From the NCBI GenBank assembly GCA_007121455.1, contig SKKN01000005.1, forward strand, positions 1-64,000: DNA of 64,000 bases. The letters are read 5' to 3'. The position numbers and the translations under genes were made by a program. Below, piece by piece: positions 50,140 through 59,913 of the stretch (the stretch's first letter is position 1; each line of letters begins with the position of its first letter). Source of the stretch: Gemmatimonadota bacterium (lineage in GTDB: Bacteria > Gemmatimonadota > Gemmatimonadetes > Longimicrobiales > Gaopeijiaceae). The notes beneath the pieces are model-generated. The model was given only the letters and a program-made list of their open reading frames with translations, was not told the DNA's origin and ran no database searches.

Positions 50140-51440
50140 CTTCCATCCTCTCCAGGTCGCTCGTCCCTCGTCAGCACGACGAGGGCTTCCACATGCGCCG
50201 TCTGGGGGAAGAGGTCATGGCCCTCCACGCTCTCGACCTGGTAGCGAGGGCTGAGCCGCTCCAGGTCGCGGGCCAGAGTCGCCGGGTCGCAACTCACGTA
50301 GACGATCCGCGGCGGAGCCTGCGCCAGAAGGATACCCGGGACCCGATCGTCGAGACCTGTCCGCGGAGGGTTCACGATCACGAGGTCCGCCGGCAGAGCT
50401 TCGGCCAGGTGACGCTCCACCGTCCCCTCCACGACCCGGAACCCGGCGGGCGCGCCGCGGCGCGCCGCGCTCACTGCTCCGGGGTCGGACTCGATGCCCA
50501 CGACGTCGGCGCCGTGGCGAGCCAGTCGCCGCCCGTATGCTCCGACGCCGCAGTAGCCGTCCACGACGCGAAGACCCTTCGGACTCCCGACCCTGCGGAG
50601 CACGGCGTTGTGGAGGGCCTCCCCGGCCTCACGGTTCACCTGCAGGAAGGTGCGAGGCCCGGCGAGGAGCTCTTCCCCGAGCCACTCTTCTCGCACCTCC
50701 TCCTCTCCCGCCAGCAGTCGCAGCTCCCCGTCTCCCGCCTCGCTCCAGACCGCACGGAGCCCTGCGACCCTACTGTGAAGGTGCTTGGAATTCCCGCCCC
50801 CTTCCCCTCCCGCGACCACGAGAATGGCACCGGCACCGGACCGGCGAAGCGTCAGGCGCAGCTCCTCTCCCTCCGGCAGGTGCTTCGCGCCCGGCCCCCA
50901 CTCCGCCCGGATGCCGTCCCATACCGCGGAGAGGACCGCGTCGAGCAGGAGGCACTCCCCCCCCATGTCGACGATCGAGCCGGGGGCCTCGAGGACCCGG
51001 AAGCCGGCCCGGACCGCTTCAGCGGGGCCCCTTTGCAGGTGGAAGGTGGCCCGGCTCCTGTACCGGAACTCCTTCGGCGCCGGCTCGACGGCGAGAGGGG
51101 CGGAGAGTTCGATCCGGCCGATTCGGGTGAGCGCATCGGTCACGATCTGGCTCTTCCAGCGAAGCTGATCCCCATACCGGAGGTGTTCGAGCGTACACCC
51201 TCCGCACCGATCGTAGTGGGGGCAGGGCGCATCCCGGCGGCCAGGGCCCTCCTCCACGAGCTCCACCAGCCGGCCCCGGGCCCAGCGACGCTTGCGCTCC
51301 ACCACCTCGACGAGCGCCCGGTCGCCTGGAGCCGTACGGTGCACGAAGATGACCGTCCCATCCGCGAGGCGCCCCACCCCCGCCCCGCCGCCCGCGATGC
51401 CGTGGATCCCGACCTCGCTCGGACCCTCCTGCGCCGACAT
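50136..51440 (-). CDS. TrmA/RlmD-family RNA (uracil-5-)-methyltransferase
   Basis: A 434-residue SAM-dependent enzyme. The N-terminal TRAM domain ('GIAGGGAGVGRLADGTVIFVHRTAPGD') is followed by an iron-sulfur cysteine cluster 'CPHYDRCGGCTLEHL' near 73-87. The Rossmann domain has 'VVDGYCGVGAYGRRLARHG', 'IVNPPRTGLDD' and the catalytic 'VSCDPATLARDL'. Whether the target is 23S rRNA or tRNA cannot be decided. Oddly, it is embedded in the carboxylase operon between biotin carboxylase and biotin carrier, coupled to the latter. GTG 51443 is an alternative start. Confidence 0.9.
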   Translation of the reverse strand: MSAQEGPSEVGIHGIAGGGAGVGRLADGTVIFVHRTAPGDRALVEVVERKRRWARGRLVELVEEGPGRRDAPCPHYDRCGGCTLEHLRYGDQLRWKSQIVTDALTRIGRIELSAPLAVEPAPKEFRYRSRATFHLQRGPAEAVRAGFRVLEAPGSIVDMGGECLLLDAVLSAVWDGIRAEWGPGAKHLPEGEELRLTLRRSGAGAILVVAGGEGGGNSKHLHSRVAGLRAVWSEAGDGELRLLAGEEEVREEWLGEELLAGPRTFLQVNREAGEALHNAVLRRVGSPKGLRVVDGYCGVGAYGRRLARHGADVVGIESDPGAVSAARRGAPAGFRVVEGTVERHLAEALPADLVIVNPPRTGLDDRVPGILLAQAPPRIVYVSCDPATLARDLERLSPRYQVESVEGHDLFPQTAHVEALVVLTRDERPGEDGR

Positions 51441-51446
51441 CACGTC

Positions 51447-52964
51447 TCAACCCCCATTGGACCAGGGCCACCCGGACCTCTGCCACGCAGTCAGGGAAGA
51501 GCCTTCCCGAAAACCCGTGGCCGTCCGCGGATGAAACCCGTCCCGGCGCTTGTGCTCGAGGAGTGCAGCCGCGAGGGCCGCGGCAAGACGGGCATTCGAC
51601 GACAGCCTTCCTTCGAGAAGGTCGGGACGCTGCTCCAGAAACTGGATCGAGAAGCGGCCGGCCTGAAAGTCCGGGTCGTCCATCGCGCGACGATGGAACG
51701 GCAGGCAGGTCTCGACTCCCTCGATCCGGAGCTCCCGGAGGGCGCGCCGCATCGTGGCGACGGCGCCCGCCCGATCCTCCGCGTGGACGATGAGCTTCCC
51801 GAGGAGCGGGTCGTAGTGGAGCCCGATCTCCACACCGGTCGAAATCCCGCCGTCCCACCGGACGCCGGGACCGCTCGGGAGCAGGAGGGAGCGCACCCTT
51901 CCCGTGGCGGGAAGGAATCCGTGAGCGGGGTCCTCGCTCGTCACCCTGCACTCGATGGCGTGCCCCCGCAGCGTGACGTCGGCCTGGCCGAAGTCGAGTC
52001 GCTCGCCACCGGCGATCCGGATCTGCCACTTCACAAGATCGATGCCCGTGACCAACTCGGTCACCGGGTGTTCAACCTGGATGCGGGTGTTCATCTCGAG
52101 AAAGAAGAACTCTCGGCCCGCGAGCAGAAACTCCACCGTACCGGCCCCGCGATACCCGACGGCCTCCGCGGCCCGTACGGCCGCCTCTCCCATTGCCTCG
52201 CGCAGCTCGCCGTCGACAGCGGGCGAGGGAGCCTCCTCGATCAGCTTCTGGTGCCTCCTCTGGATCGAGCACTCCCTCTCTCCCAGGTGGACCACCTGCC
52301 CCGCAGCGTCGCCCAGGAGCTGAATTTCCACATGCCGCGGGGTCGCGAGGAACTTCTCGACATAGATGGCCCCGTCTCCGAATGCCTGGGACGCTTCCCT
52401 TGCCGCGGCGTCGAAGGCGCGCTCGACCTCGTCCTTTCCCCGCACGACGCGCATGCCCTTCCCCCCACCCCCGGCGGCCGCCTTCAGAACCACCGGAAAG
52501 CCCAGCTCCTCCGCGATTCGCACAGCGTCCGTTCCGGAAACCAGAGGCTCGACCGTGCCGGGAACGACCGGAACGCCTGCTTCCTGCATCCGCCGCCGAG
52601 CCTCGGTCTTGTCCCCCATCGCGGCGATCGTCTCGCTTCTGGGGCCCACGAACACGAACCCCGCAGCCTCCACGGCCTCCGCGAACGAGGCGCGCTCCGA
52701 GAGGAAGCCGTACCCGGGGTGAATCGCCTCCGCTCCGCTGCGGCGAGCCAGCTCGAGGATCCGGTCCACGCGGAGGTAGCTCTCCGAAGCAGGGGCGGGT
52801 CCCAGGCGATACGCTTCGTCTGCGGCCAGGACGTGGGGGGCGCTTCGATCCGCATCCGAGAAGACGGCGATCGCGCGCACACCGAGTTCCTGACACGCCC
52901 GGATCACCCGAAGGGCGATCTCCCCCCGGTTCGCCACGAGAACGCTCTCCAACACGACGGCCAT
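51447..52964 (-). CDS. accC: Biotin carboxylase subunit of acyl-CoA carboxylase
   Basis: A 505-residue ATP-grasp enzyme: 'SVLVANRGEIALRVIRACQELGVRAIAVFSDAD', 'HPGYGFLSERASFAEA', 'VLKAAAGGGGKGMRVV', 'ERECSIQRRHQKLIEEAPS', 'FFLEMNTRIQVEHPVTELVTGIDLVKWQ', 'HAIECRVTSEDP'. ATG 52964 is preferred. It has about 55 residues beyond a standard AccC, with low similarity to the domain that links carrier and carboxylase in longer propionyl-CoA carboxylases. It carboxylates the biotin on the carrier encoded two genes downstream. Confidence 0.93.
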   Translation of the reverse strand: MAVVLESVLVANRGEIALRVIRACQELGVRAIAVFSDADRSAPHVLAADEAYRLGPAPASESYLRVDRILELARRSGAEAIHPGYGFLSERASFAEAVEAAGFVFVGPRSETIAAMGDKTEARRRMQEAGVPVVPGTVEPLVSGTDAVRIAEELGFPVVLKAAAGGGGKGMRVVRGKDEVERAFDAAAREASQAFGDGAIYVEKFLATPRHVEIQLLGDAAGQVVHLGERECSIQRRHQKLIEEAPSPAVDGELREAMGEAAVRAAEAVGYRGAGTVEFLLAGREFFFLEMNTRIQVEHPVTELVTGIDLVKWQIRIAGGERLDFGQADVTLRGHAIECRVTSEDPAHGFLPATGRVRSLLLPSGPGVRWDGGISTGVEIGLHYDPLLGKLIVHAEDRAGAVATMRRALRELRIEGVETCLPFHRRAMDDPDFQAGRFSIQFLEQRPDLLEGRLSSNARLAAALAAALLEHKRRDGFHPRTATGFREGSSLTAWQRSGWPWSNGG

Positions 52965-53076
52965 CTCCCTGCACGAGAAGAGTTTGAACCGGCCCCTCGA
53001 AGCCACACCGGAGCCTGGCTAGTTTGTCCTTCCCGGCACGCCATGTAAAGGCCGGAGACCCACCGGGCATGCCTCC

Positions 53077-54072
53077 TCAGTACTCCCTTCCGCGAAGAAC
53101 CTTCTTTCGAAAGGCCTCGAAGCCCGGCACCTGGGTGAGCTCCCCATCCATGATGGCCGCGATCTCTTCGGCATCCCGCCATTCCCGCTCCAGCGCCTCC
53201 GCCTCCGCCTCTTCGTCCAGCGCGATCCCGAGCGCGAGGCGGTCCCGGCCCCCGAGCTCCCCGACCGATACCTCCTGCTTCGCGAGAGCGCGCACGAACC
53301 CGGCGGCTCCTCCGACCTCATCGAGAGTCCTCGCGGCCGGCGTCGCGAGCTTCCGGCTCTCTTTCCCGGCATTGACGATGGCGAGCCCCATCCGGAGGCC
53401 GGCCCGAACCTCGGAGGGGTGCAACTCCACCTCCTCGCGGCAGAGCGCGCAGCGAGTGAGCACCTGGGTGGCCCCCGCCCCCTGGTGAAACCGAACGGAC
53501 TGAAATTCCCAGGGGGCGAGGGCGAGGGGGCTCCCGCACGAAGGGCAGCGAGGTGCCAACGGGACGTTTCCGAACGCGAGCGTCAATGCGGAGGCCCTCT
53601 CCAGGAACGGGGAGGCCGTCCACTCTCTGGGATTCGACTGCTCTCCGATCCCGCCCATCCCCTGAAGGCCGTAGGGGTCGTAGCCTCCCAGCGGCGCCGG
53701 CGGAAGAGCACCGAGGACCCGCTGCCAGAACGACGGCCGCGTGGGGCTCTCACCTGCCGCCTCGCCGTACCGCCAACCCGCGAACTCGAGCCGCGGCGGC
53801 TCGCCGATGCGGATCAGCTCGCCTGCCCCCACTCGCACGAGGGAGAGGTTGTCCGTGGAGAGAAGCACGCGTCCGTGATCGTGGACCGCACGCTCGCACG
53901 CTTCCAGCGCTTCCCACCGGAGGGGGAGGGGCACCGGATTCCACCGCTCGCATCCCGGGCACACTTCCCAGAGCCTTCCCTTGTGCGGATCGTACGCGAG
54001 TCGCCTGCCCGAGCCGGGCTCGTGTGGAGGAGCCTGCGAGAGAGCGGTCTCACAGTAGACGCATTCTCGCAT
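53077..54072 (-). CDS. Unknown protein with paired zinc-ribbon motifs
   Basis: A 331-residue protein. Cys pairs 'CVYC' (4-7) and 'CPGC' (about 38-41) could form one zinc site, 'CPSC' and 'CALC' (near 185 and 217) a second. The region between has 'VLLSTDNLSLVRVGAGELIRIGEPPRLEFAGWRYG', and the end is a charged helical segment. I recognise no enzyme domain. It sits between the biotin carboxylase and carboxyltransferase genes on the same strand (17 bases before the latter), so it may be an assembly or accessory factor. The gap 52965-53076 contains no gene. Confidence 0.6.
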   Translation of the reverse strand: MRECVYCETALSQAPPHEPGSGRRLAYDPHKGRLWEVCPGCERWNPVPLPLRWEALEACERAVHDHGRVLLSTDNLSLVRVGAGELIRIGEPPRLEFAGWRYGEAAGESPTRPSFWQRVLGALPPAPLGGYDPYGLQGMGGIGEQSNPREWTASPFLERASALTLAFGNVPLAPRCPSCGSPLALAPWEFQSVRFHQGAGATQVLTRCALCREEVELHPSEVRAGLRMGLAIVNAGKESRKLATPAARTLDEVGGAAGFVRALAKQEVSVGELGGRDRLALGIALDEEAEAEALEREWRDAEEIAAIMDGELTQVPGFEAFRKKVLRGREY

Positions 54073-54088
54073 GGATGCTCCTTATGGT

Positions 54089-55639
54089 TCAGAGAGGGAT
54101 GTTCCCGTGCTTCTTCACCGGGTTCTGATCCCGCTTCCGGACGAGCATGTCCAGCGCGCTCACGAGGCGGGGACGGGTCTCCCGAGGGTCGATGACGTCA
54201 TCGAGAAATCCTCGGGATGCGGCGATGTACGGGTGAGCGAACCGCTCGCGGTACTCTTCGATACGTTCTTCCGTCGCTGCCTCGGAATCCTCCGCTTCGG
54301 CGATCTCCTTCCGGAAGAGGATCTCGACTGCGCCCTTGGGTCCCATCACCGCGATCTCGGCGGTCGGCCATGCCAGGTTCAGGTCGCCCCGGATGTGCTT
54401 GGAGTTCATCACGTCGTACGCCCCGCCGTAGGCCTTTCTCGTGATCACGGTGACCTTCGGCACGGTCGCTTCGGAGAAGGCGTAGAGGAGCTTCGCTCCA
54501 TGGCGGATGATCCCGCCATGCTCCTGGCCCACGCCGGGCAGGAAGCCCGGCACGTCCTCCAGGACGACGAGAGGGACGTTGAAGGCATCGCAGAAGCGAA
54601 CGAAGCGAGCACCTTTCGTCGCGGAATCGATGTCCAGGACTCCTGCAAGGACGTTCGGCTGGTTCGCCACGATCCCTACGCTGTGCCCGCCCAGGTGTGC
54701 GAAACCCACCAGAATGTTCTGTGCGAAGCCCGCATGAACCTCCTGGAAGACGCCGTCGTCCACGACGGCCTCGATCACCCGCCGCATGTCGTAGGGACGA
54801 TTCGGATTGTCGGGGACGATTTCCAGCAGGGACTCCTCGCGACGGTCCGTGGGGTCGGTCGCAGGGCCGCGCGGAGGTGCTTCCGTGTTGTTCTGCGGCA
54901 CGTACTTGAAGAGCTCGCGGACGGCGTCGAGCGCCTCGGGCTCGGAGTCGTGCGCGAAGTGGGCCACGCCCGATGTGCCCGCATGCACGTCGGCCCCCCC
55001 GAGCCCCTCCATGTCGATGTCCTCGTGCGTCACCGTCTTCACCACGTTCGGGCCGGTCACGAACATGTAGCTCGTGCCTCGAACCATGTAGACGAAATCG
55101 GTGATCGCGGGCGAATAGACGGCGCCTCCCGCACATGGACCCAGAATCAGGCTGATCTGGGGAATCACGCCCGAGGCGAGGGTGTTGCGCAGAAAGATGT
55201 CCGCATATCCCCCGAGGGAGGCCACCCCCTCCTGGATCCGTGCTCCCCCCGAATCGTTCAGGCCGACGACCGGAGCTCCATTCTTGAGGGCGAGCTCCTG
55301 GACCTTCACGATCTTTTCGGCGTGGGTCTCCGAGAGGGACCCCCCGAACACGGTGAAGTCCTGAGAGAACACGTAGACGAGCCGGCCGTGGATTGCCCCG
55401 TACCCGGTCACGACCCCATCGCCGAGCACCTTCCGGTCTTCCAACCCGAATGCAGTCGCCCGATGGGTGACGAACCGGTCGAGCTCGACGAAAGAGTCCT
55501 CGTCCAGAAGGAGGTCGAGACGCTCCCTCGCCGAGAGCTTCCCCTTCGCGTGCTGTGCCGCGACCCGATCCTCACCGCCCCCGAGCGCTGCCTCTTCCCG
55601 CATCGCCTCGAGACGCTGCAGCTTCTCCTCCATCCCCAT
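54089..55639 (-). CDS. pccB: Acyl-CoA (propionyl-CoA) carboxylase, carboxyltransferase subunit
   Basis: A 516-residue carboxyltransferase: '[29 protein letters not shown]', '[25 protein letters not shown]', '[19 protein letters not shown]', '[23 protein letters not shown]', '[20 protein letters not shown]' and '[18 protein letters not shown]'. The pattern matches PccB rather than AccD. With the carrier and biotin carboxylase it makes methylmalonyl-CoA for the mutase at 48006. Confidence 0.93.
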   Translation of the reverse strand: MGMEEKLQRLEAMREEAALGGGEDRVAAQHAKGKLSARERLDLLLDEDSFVELDRFVTHRATAFGLEDRKVLGDGVVTGYGAIHGRLVYVFSQDFTVFGGSLSETHAEKIVKVQELALKNGAPVVGLNDSGGARIQEGVASLGGYADIFLRNTLASGVIPQISLILGPCAGGAVYSPAITDFVYMVRGTSYMFVTGPNVVKTVTHEDIDMEGLGGADVHAGTSGVAHFAHDSEPEALDAVRELFKYVPQNNTEAPPRGPATDPTDRREESLLEIVPDNPNRPYDMRRVIEAVVDDGVFQEVHAGFAQNILVGFAHLGGHSVGIVANQPNVLAGVLDIDSATKGARFVRFCDAFNVPLVVLEDVPGFLPGVGQEHGGIIRHGAKLLYAFSEATVPKVTVITRKAYGGAYDVMNSKHIRGDLNLAWPTAEIAVMGPKGAVEILFRKEIAEAEDSEAATEERIEEYRERFAHPYIAASRGFLDDVIDPRETRPRLVSALDMLVRKRDQNPVKKHGNIPL

Positions 55640-55662
55640 CCTGATCCTCCCTGCTTGCCGCG

Positions 55663-57513
55663 TCAGTGATCCAGCGGGACGAGTTGCCTGTTCTCGATCC
55701 GGACGAGCCGGTGCTCCCGGACCAACCGTCCGTCCTCCATCGAAATCCGGCCGGTTGCGCCCGGGAAGTCGCGAAGTCCCTCCAGGACGTCTCGGATCTC
55801 CGCTGGAGATCGCGCCCCTCTCCGGTACGCCTCCACCACGAGCCGAGCCGCGTCGTATCCGAGGGCCGGGGTCGGACTCCGGAGCGTCCGCTGGAAATGA
55901 TCCTCGTATGCGCGGACGAAGTCGCGGTAGGCGCCGTTGCTCGCCAGCACGTCATCCCGTCCCGTGACCGCGACGATTCCGTCGGTGTGGCGTGGATCGA
56001 CGGTGCGAAGCACCTCCGCCTCCGTCCATCCCTCGCCACCGAGAAACTGGATGTCGAGGTCGTCCACGCCGAAATAGGTGATTTGCGGTGCGACGACGGG
56101 AAGCTCCTCCGGAGGCAGGAAGAGTGCGAGCGCTGCCGGGGCGGCGGACCTGATCTCGTGCATCGGCCCCTGGAAGTTGGTCGTCCCGGGCGCATAGGTC
56201 ACCGTCCGGACGATGCGGCCTCCTCCGTCTTCGAATGCGCGCCTGAAATAGCGGGCCTCGAGCTCGGACTGCGGATTGCGAGCATGGAAGATGGCGGCGG
56301 AACGCAGCCCCTGGGAGAGGGCGTGCCGCGCGAGCGCTCCTGGTCCTTCCGGGGCCACCCCGGTGAGCGAGAAGACGCCCGGCATCCCTTCGGGAACCAC
56401 CCGAGCGGTGGGTGAGAGGAGGAGAGGATCCCGGCGGCTCTCGGCGGCCGACCGGAGTCCGGCGTCCGTGAGCGGGCCGAGGACCGCGGGCACCCCTTCC
56501 GTTGCCAGCGCTCCGAACAAGGACGCCGAGCGCGCAGGATCCCCCTCGTCGTCACGGATCTCGAGCCGGATCACGAAGCCGTCCCGCCGTGCCTCCTCGA
56601 GGGCGAGTTCCACACCCTCCTGGATCCACGCCGCGAACTGCTGGAGGCTGGGCGATCCGGATGACGGCAGCAGTGCCCCGAGAACCGGCGCAGGTCCGAG
56701 GAACTCCTCGACCCGGCTCTCCAGGATCGCAGAGGTGAGCTCGAGGTCTTCGTCGGCAGGGTCCACGCCGCGGACTCGCTCGGCAAGGCTCCGTGCGTCC
56801 CCCTCGTCCCCGCGGAGATGGAGCCTGAGGGCCAGCTCGTTCCAGATCGGCGCCAGAAGCCGCGGCGTCCCTGCGTGCGCATCCCGGAACCGCTCCAGAT
56901 CCTGTCGGTCGAGCGCTCGCCCCGACTCCCTCAAACGCTCCAGCGCCTCGGTCAGAGCGGCCGGGTCGGCTTCACCCGGCATTTCGAGGAGGACCCTGAC
57001 CGCTTCGAACCGGTCACCCATGTCGGCATGGAGCTGTCCCAGCAGCAGAATCGGCGCTCCGGCTCGCTCCGGCTCGCTTCCGATGATCCCGAGATAGCTC
57101 TCGAGCGTGACCCGTGCTTCCTCCCGAGCCTCGAGCGTGTGCAGCGCCCGGGCCTGCAGCCAGAGCGACTCGGCGGAGCCGGGCACATGGGCGAGATTGG
57201 CCTCCGCTTCGCGCGCGATATCGAGCGCCCGGTCGGGCGCCTCTGCTTCCAGCGCCCGCTCCCCGTCATCGAGGAGGTCCGCCAGTCGGGCCTCGTCCTC
57301 CGCGGAGTAGTCGCCATCGACGATCGCCGGGCCGGCCGGCGCCTCCGGGGGTGGCGGCGGAGCCGGCTCTGCAGGGGGGCCCGTGCCGAGAGGCGCGCAG
57401 GCGGCGGCCAGCAAAAGGGTGAGCACCACCCCGCCGCGTCCCATCCTTTCATACGCCGTGCGGGCCATCCAGTGCAACTCACGGGCGACCCGCCCGGTCA
57501 TCCTCCGTTCCAT
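55663..57513 (-). CDS. Lipoprotein with periplasmic-binding-protein fold (LpoA-like)
   Basis: A 616-residue product; ATG 57513 follows GAGGGGCGAAG. A lipoprotein signal, '[12 protein letters not shown]', places the lipidated Cys near residue 36, followed by a Pro-rich linker. Residues 70-270 form TPR-like helices ('[25 protein letters not shown]'). From about 280 a type-I periplasmic-binding fold begins ('[33 protein letters not shown]', '[12 protein letters not shown]', '[10 protein letters not shown]'), with '[14 protein letters not shown]' near the end. This TPR-plus-binding-fold layout matches penicillin-binding-protein activator LpoA. It may activate peptidoglycan synthesis; a nutrient-sensing lipoprotein is an alternative. 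Confidence 0.7.
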   Translation of the reverse strand: MERRMTGRVARELHWMARTAYERMGRGGVVLTLLLAAACAPLGTGPPAEPAPPPPPEAPAGPAIVDGDYSAEDEARLADLLDDGERALEAEAPDRALDIAREAEANLAHVPGSAESLWLQARALHTLEAREEARVTLESYLGIIGSEPERAGAPILLLGQLHADMGDRFEAVRVLLEMPGEADPAALTEALERLRESGRALDRQDLERFRDAHAGTPRLLAPIWNELALRLHLRGDEGDARSLAERVRGVDPADEDLELTSAILESRVEEFLGPAPVLGALLPSSGSPSLQQFAAWIQEGVELALEEARRDGFVIRLEIRDDEGDPARSASLFGALATEGVPAVLGPLTDAGLRSAAESRRDPLLLSPTARVVPEGMPGVFSLTGVAPEGPGALARHALSQGLRSAAIFHARNPQSELEARYFRRAFEDGGGRIVRTVTYAPGTTNFQGPMHEIRSAAPAALALFLPPEELPVVAPQITYFGVDDLDIQFLGGEGWTEAEVLRTVDPRHTDGIVAVTGRDDVLASNGAYRDFVRAYEDHFQRTLRSPTPALGYDAARLVVEAYRRGARSPAEIRDVLEGLRDFPGATGRISMEDGRLVREHRLVRIENRQLVPLDH

Positions 57514-57541
57514 CTTCGCCCCTCGGGATGGGAAACGAGCA

Positions 57542-57576
57542 AAGCCGCCCGGACGCTGCGAGCGCCCGGACGGCTT
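57542..57576 (-). terminator. Likely rho-independent terminator after rpsA
   Basis: AAGCCG (57542-57547) and CGGCTT (57571-57576) close a long, G/C-rich hairpin with two mismatches. On the minus strand the stem ends in GGCTTTGC, a short T-run, about 60 bases past the S1 stop. Confidence 0.5.
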
Positions 57577-57637
57577 CGTCGATGATCGAACACCGAAAAC
57601 ACTCGAAGACTGACGCCGATCAGGGGTTCCCCCCTCG

Positions 57638-59707
57638 TCAGCCCCGCTTCTCCTCGTTGGCCGAATCCGCGGACTCATCCTCCGGGACTTCATCCTCACT
57701 CTCCTGGGCCTCGGCGTCCGGGGCCCCAGTCGATTCCGACGCCTCGGTCACCTGGGTTTCCGCCTCTCCTTCCACCTCGGACTCGACTTCGGCCTCGTCC
57801 GCCTCGGGAGACTCGACCTCGACTTCCGCCGCTACCTCCGCCTCCGGAGCCTCGGCCTCGGTCTCGGTCTCGTCCTCCGAATCGGCTCCGACCTTTCGTT
57901 CCGGAGCCGTCACAACCTCGAGGACGATCCTCCGGTTCGCGGCGTCCGACTCGATCACCTTCAAGTCGACCGGGTCTCCTGCCTCAAAATACTCCTCGAG
58001 GCGCTCGACCTGTTCCACCGCGCTGTGCGAGGCCGGGACGAATCCTTCGATGTCGTCGCCGAGATCCACCACGACGCCCTTGTCCTGAACCCGCGTGACG
58101 GACCCGGTCACTTCGACCCCTGCGGAGAACCGGCGGGATATGTTCGGCCACGGATCGTCCTGCAACTGCTTGATGCCGAGGGAGATGCGCTTGTTCTCCG
58201 CATCCACGTCCAGCACCATCACGTTCAACTCCTCTCCCTTCTGGACGATCTCGGAAGGATGCTCCACCCGCTTCGTCCAGCTCATGTCGGAGACGTGGAC
58301 GAGGCCGTCGATGCCCGGCTCGATCTCGACGAAGGCTCCGAACGAGGTGAGGTTTCGCACCGTTCCCTCGAGTGTGGTGCCGGTCGGATACTTCATCGGG
58401 AGGGCGAGCCACGGATCCTCTTCGATCTGCTTCATCCCGAGGGAGATCTTCTCGTCGTTCGGATCGACCTTGAGAACCACCGCCTCGATCTCGTCTCCAA
58501 TCGAAACGAGCTTCGACGGATGCCGCACGTTCCGGGTCCAGGACATCTCGGAGATGTGGACCAGACCCTCCACGCCCTTCTCGAGCTCCACGAACGCACC
58601 GTAGTTCGTGATCGAGACGACACGCCCCTTCACACGGGAGCCGACCGGATACTTATGGTCGATGTCCGTCCACGGATACGGAAGGAGCTGCTTGTATCCG
58701 AGCGAGATCCGCTCCCGGTCCCAGTCGATGTCCAGGACCTTCACATCGATCAGCGAACCGATATCGACCACCTCGGAGGGATGGCCGACTCGGCCCCACG
58801 ACATGTCCGTGATGTGGAGCAGGCCGTCCAGCCCGCCCAGATCGATGAATGCACCGAAGTCGGTGATGTTTTTCACGACCCCTTCGCGCACCTGACCCTC
58901 CAGGAGCTCCTTGACGAGAGTCTCGCGCTTCTTTTCCCGCTCCGCCTCGAGGATCACGCGGCGGGAGACGACGATGTTCCGCCGACGCTTGTTCAATTTG
59001 ATGATCTTGAACTTGTACGTCTCCCCGATCAGGTCCTCGATGTTCGGAACCCGACGGAGCGCGATCTGCGAGCCTGGGAGGAAGGCGTCCACACCCATGA
59101 GGTCGACGGTGACGCCACCCTTGATCTTGCGGGCGAGGACACCCTTGACCGCCCGGTCGCTCTCGTGCGCCTCCTTGATCTTCTCCCACACGCGGAGGAA
59201 GTCGGCCTTCCGCTTGGAGAGGACGACCACGCCGTCGTCGTCCTCGAGCTTCTCGAGAAGGACGTCCACCTCATCACCGGGCGTAAGACCGTCCGGCTCC
59301 TTGAATTCATCGAGCGAAACGGACCCTTCGCTCTTGAAGCCGAACTCCAGGATGACCGAGTTCTCGGTGAGGTGGAGCACCTTCGCGGTGACGATCTCCC
59401 CTTCCCGAACCTCCTGCACATCCCCCTGAAACTCCATGAGGAGGGACTCGAACTCGTCCCTGGAGATGTCCAGATCCTCGTCCCCATAGGGATCCATGGA
59501 GAGCTCGGGAGAGGTGCCGACACGAGGTGGCTCCCTTTCGAGTTCTCGTGGATCCACCTCGATCAGGGCGTCGCCCTCGGGACCGCGCTGCTCCGCGGTC
59601 GCGACCGCGGAGGCTTCCGCGGAGGGGGCGCCGGCGCTGGGATCGTCGGCAGGAATGTCGGGGGTGGGGACCTGCGGGGTGTCGCTCTCGTTCTTGCTCT
59701 CGGCCAT
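57638..59707 (-). CDS. rpsA: Ribosomal protein bS1
   Basis: A 689-residue S1 with six S1 RNA-binding domains, at about 103-170 ('GEIVTAKVLHLTENSVILEF'), 190-255, 275-345 ('EGVVKNITDFGAFIDLGGLDGLLHITDMSWG'), 362-430, 449-520 and 535-605. ATG 59707 gives a 100-residue acidic, Ala/Pro-rich N-terminal extension. After the last domain there is an 80-residue tail made mostly of Glu, Ala, Asp, Ser and Val. Both extensions are longer than in E. coli S1. The protein helps mRNA binding on the 30S subunit. It is preceded by cmk, a common arrangement. Confidence 0.95.
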   Translation of the reverse strand: MAESKNESDTPQVPTPDIPADDPSAGAPSAEASAVATAEQRGPEGDALIEVDPRELEREPPRVGTSPELSMDPYGDEDLDISRDEFESLLMEFQGDVQEVREGEIVTAKVLHLTENSVILEFGFKSEGSVSLDEFKEPDGLTPGDEVDVLLEKLEDDDGVVVLSKRKADFLRVWEKIKEAHESDRAVKGVLARKIKGGVTVDLMGVDAFLPGSQIALRRVPNIEDLIGETYKFKIIKLNKRRRNIVVSRRVILEAEREKKRETLVKELLEGQVREGVVKNITDFGAFIDLGGLDGLLHITDMSWGRVGHPSEVVDIGSLIDVKVLDIDWDRERISLGYKQLLPYPWTDIDHKYPVGSRVKGRVVSITNYGAFVELEKGVEGLVHISEMSWTRNVRHPSKLVSIGDEIEAVVLKVDPNDEKISLGMKQIEEDPWLALPMKYPTGTTLEGTVRNLTSFGAFVEIEPGIDGLVHVSDMSWTKRVEHPSEIVQKGEELNVMVLDVDAENKRISLGIKQLQDDPWPNISRRFSAGVEVTGSVTRVQDKGVVVDLGDDIEGFVPASHSAVEQVERLEEYFEAGDPVDLKVIESDAANRRIVLEVVTAPERKVGADSEDETETEAEAPEAEVAAEVEVESPEADEAEVESEVEGEAETQVTEASESTGAPDAEAQESEDEVPEDESADSANEEKRG

Positions 59708-59795
59708 GCGATACCTTCCGCCTCCGGCGGGACCGTCGGAGGACGAGGGGTTCCGGCCCGGACCGGTATTCCCCGGTGTTGAATGTGAAAATGAA

Positions 59796-59835
59796 GAAAG
59801 GCCGTAGGCGGAGCGTCCCGCCTCCCGGGCCTTTC
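59796..59835 (-). promoter_or_regulatory. Hairpin in the leader of rpsA
   Basis: GAAAGGCC (59796-59803) pairs with GGCCTTTC (59828-59835) and GGCGG (59807-59811) with CCGCC (59818-59822), forming a two-part stem 89 bases before the S1 start. On the minus strand TTCATTTTC follows. It may be a terminator after cmk or an S1 autoregulatory leader; the sequence does not decide. Confidence 0.45.
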
Positions 59836-59913
59836 GGCGAATCCCGTGTCCGTCCGTCCCTGCGGCGTCCGGGCCGCAACGGCCGTACGGGACACGATCT
59901 TGAGCGATAAAAC

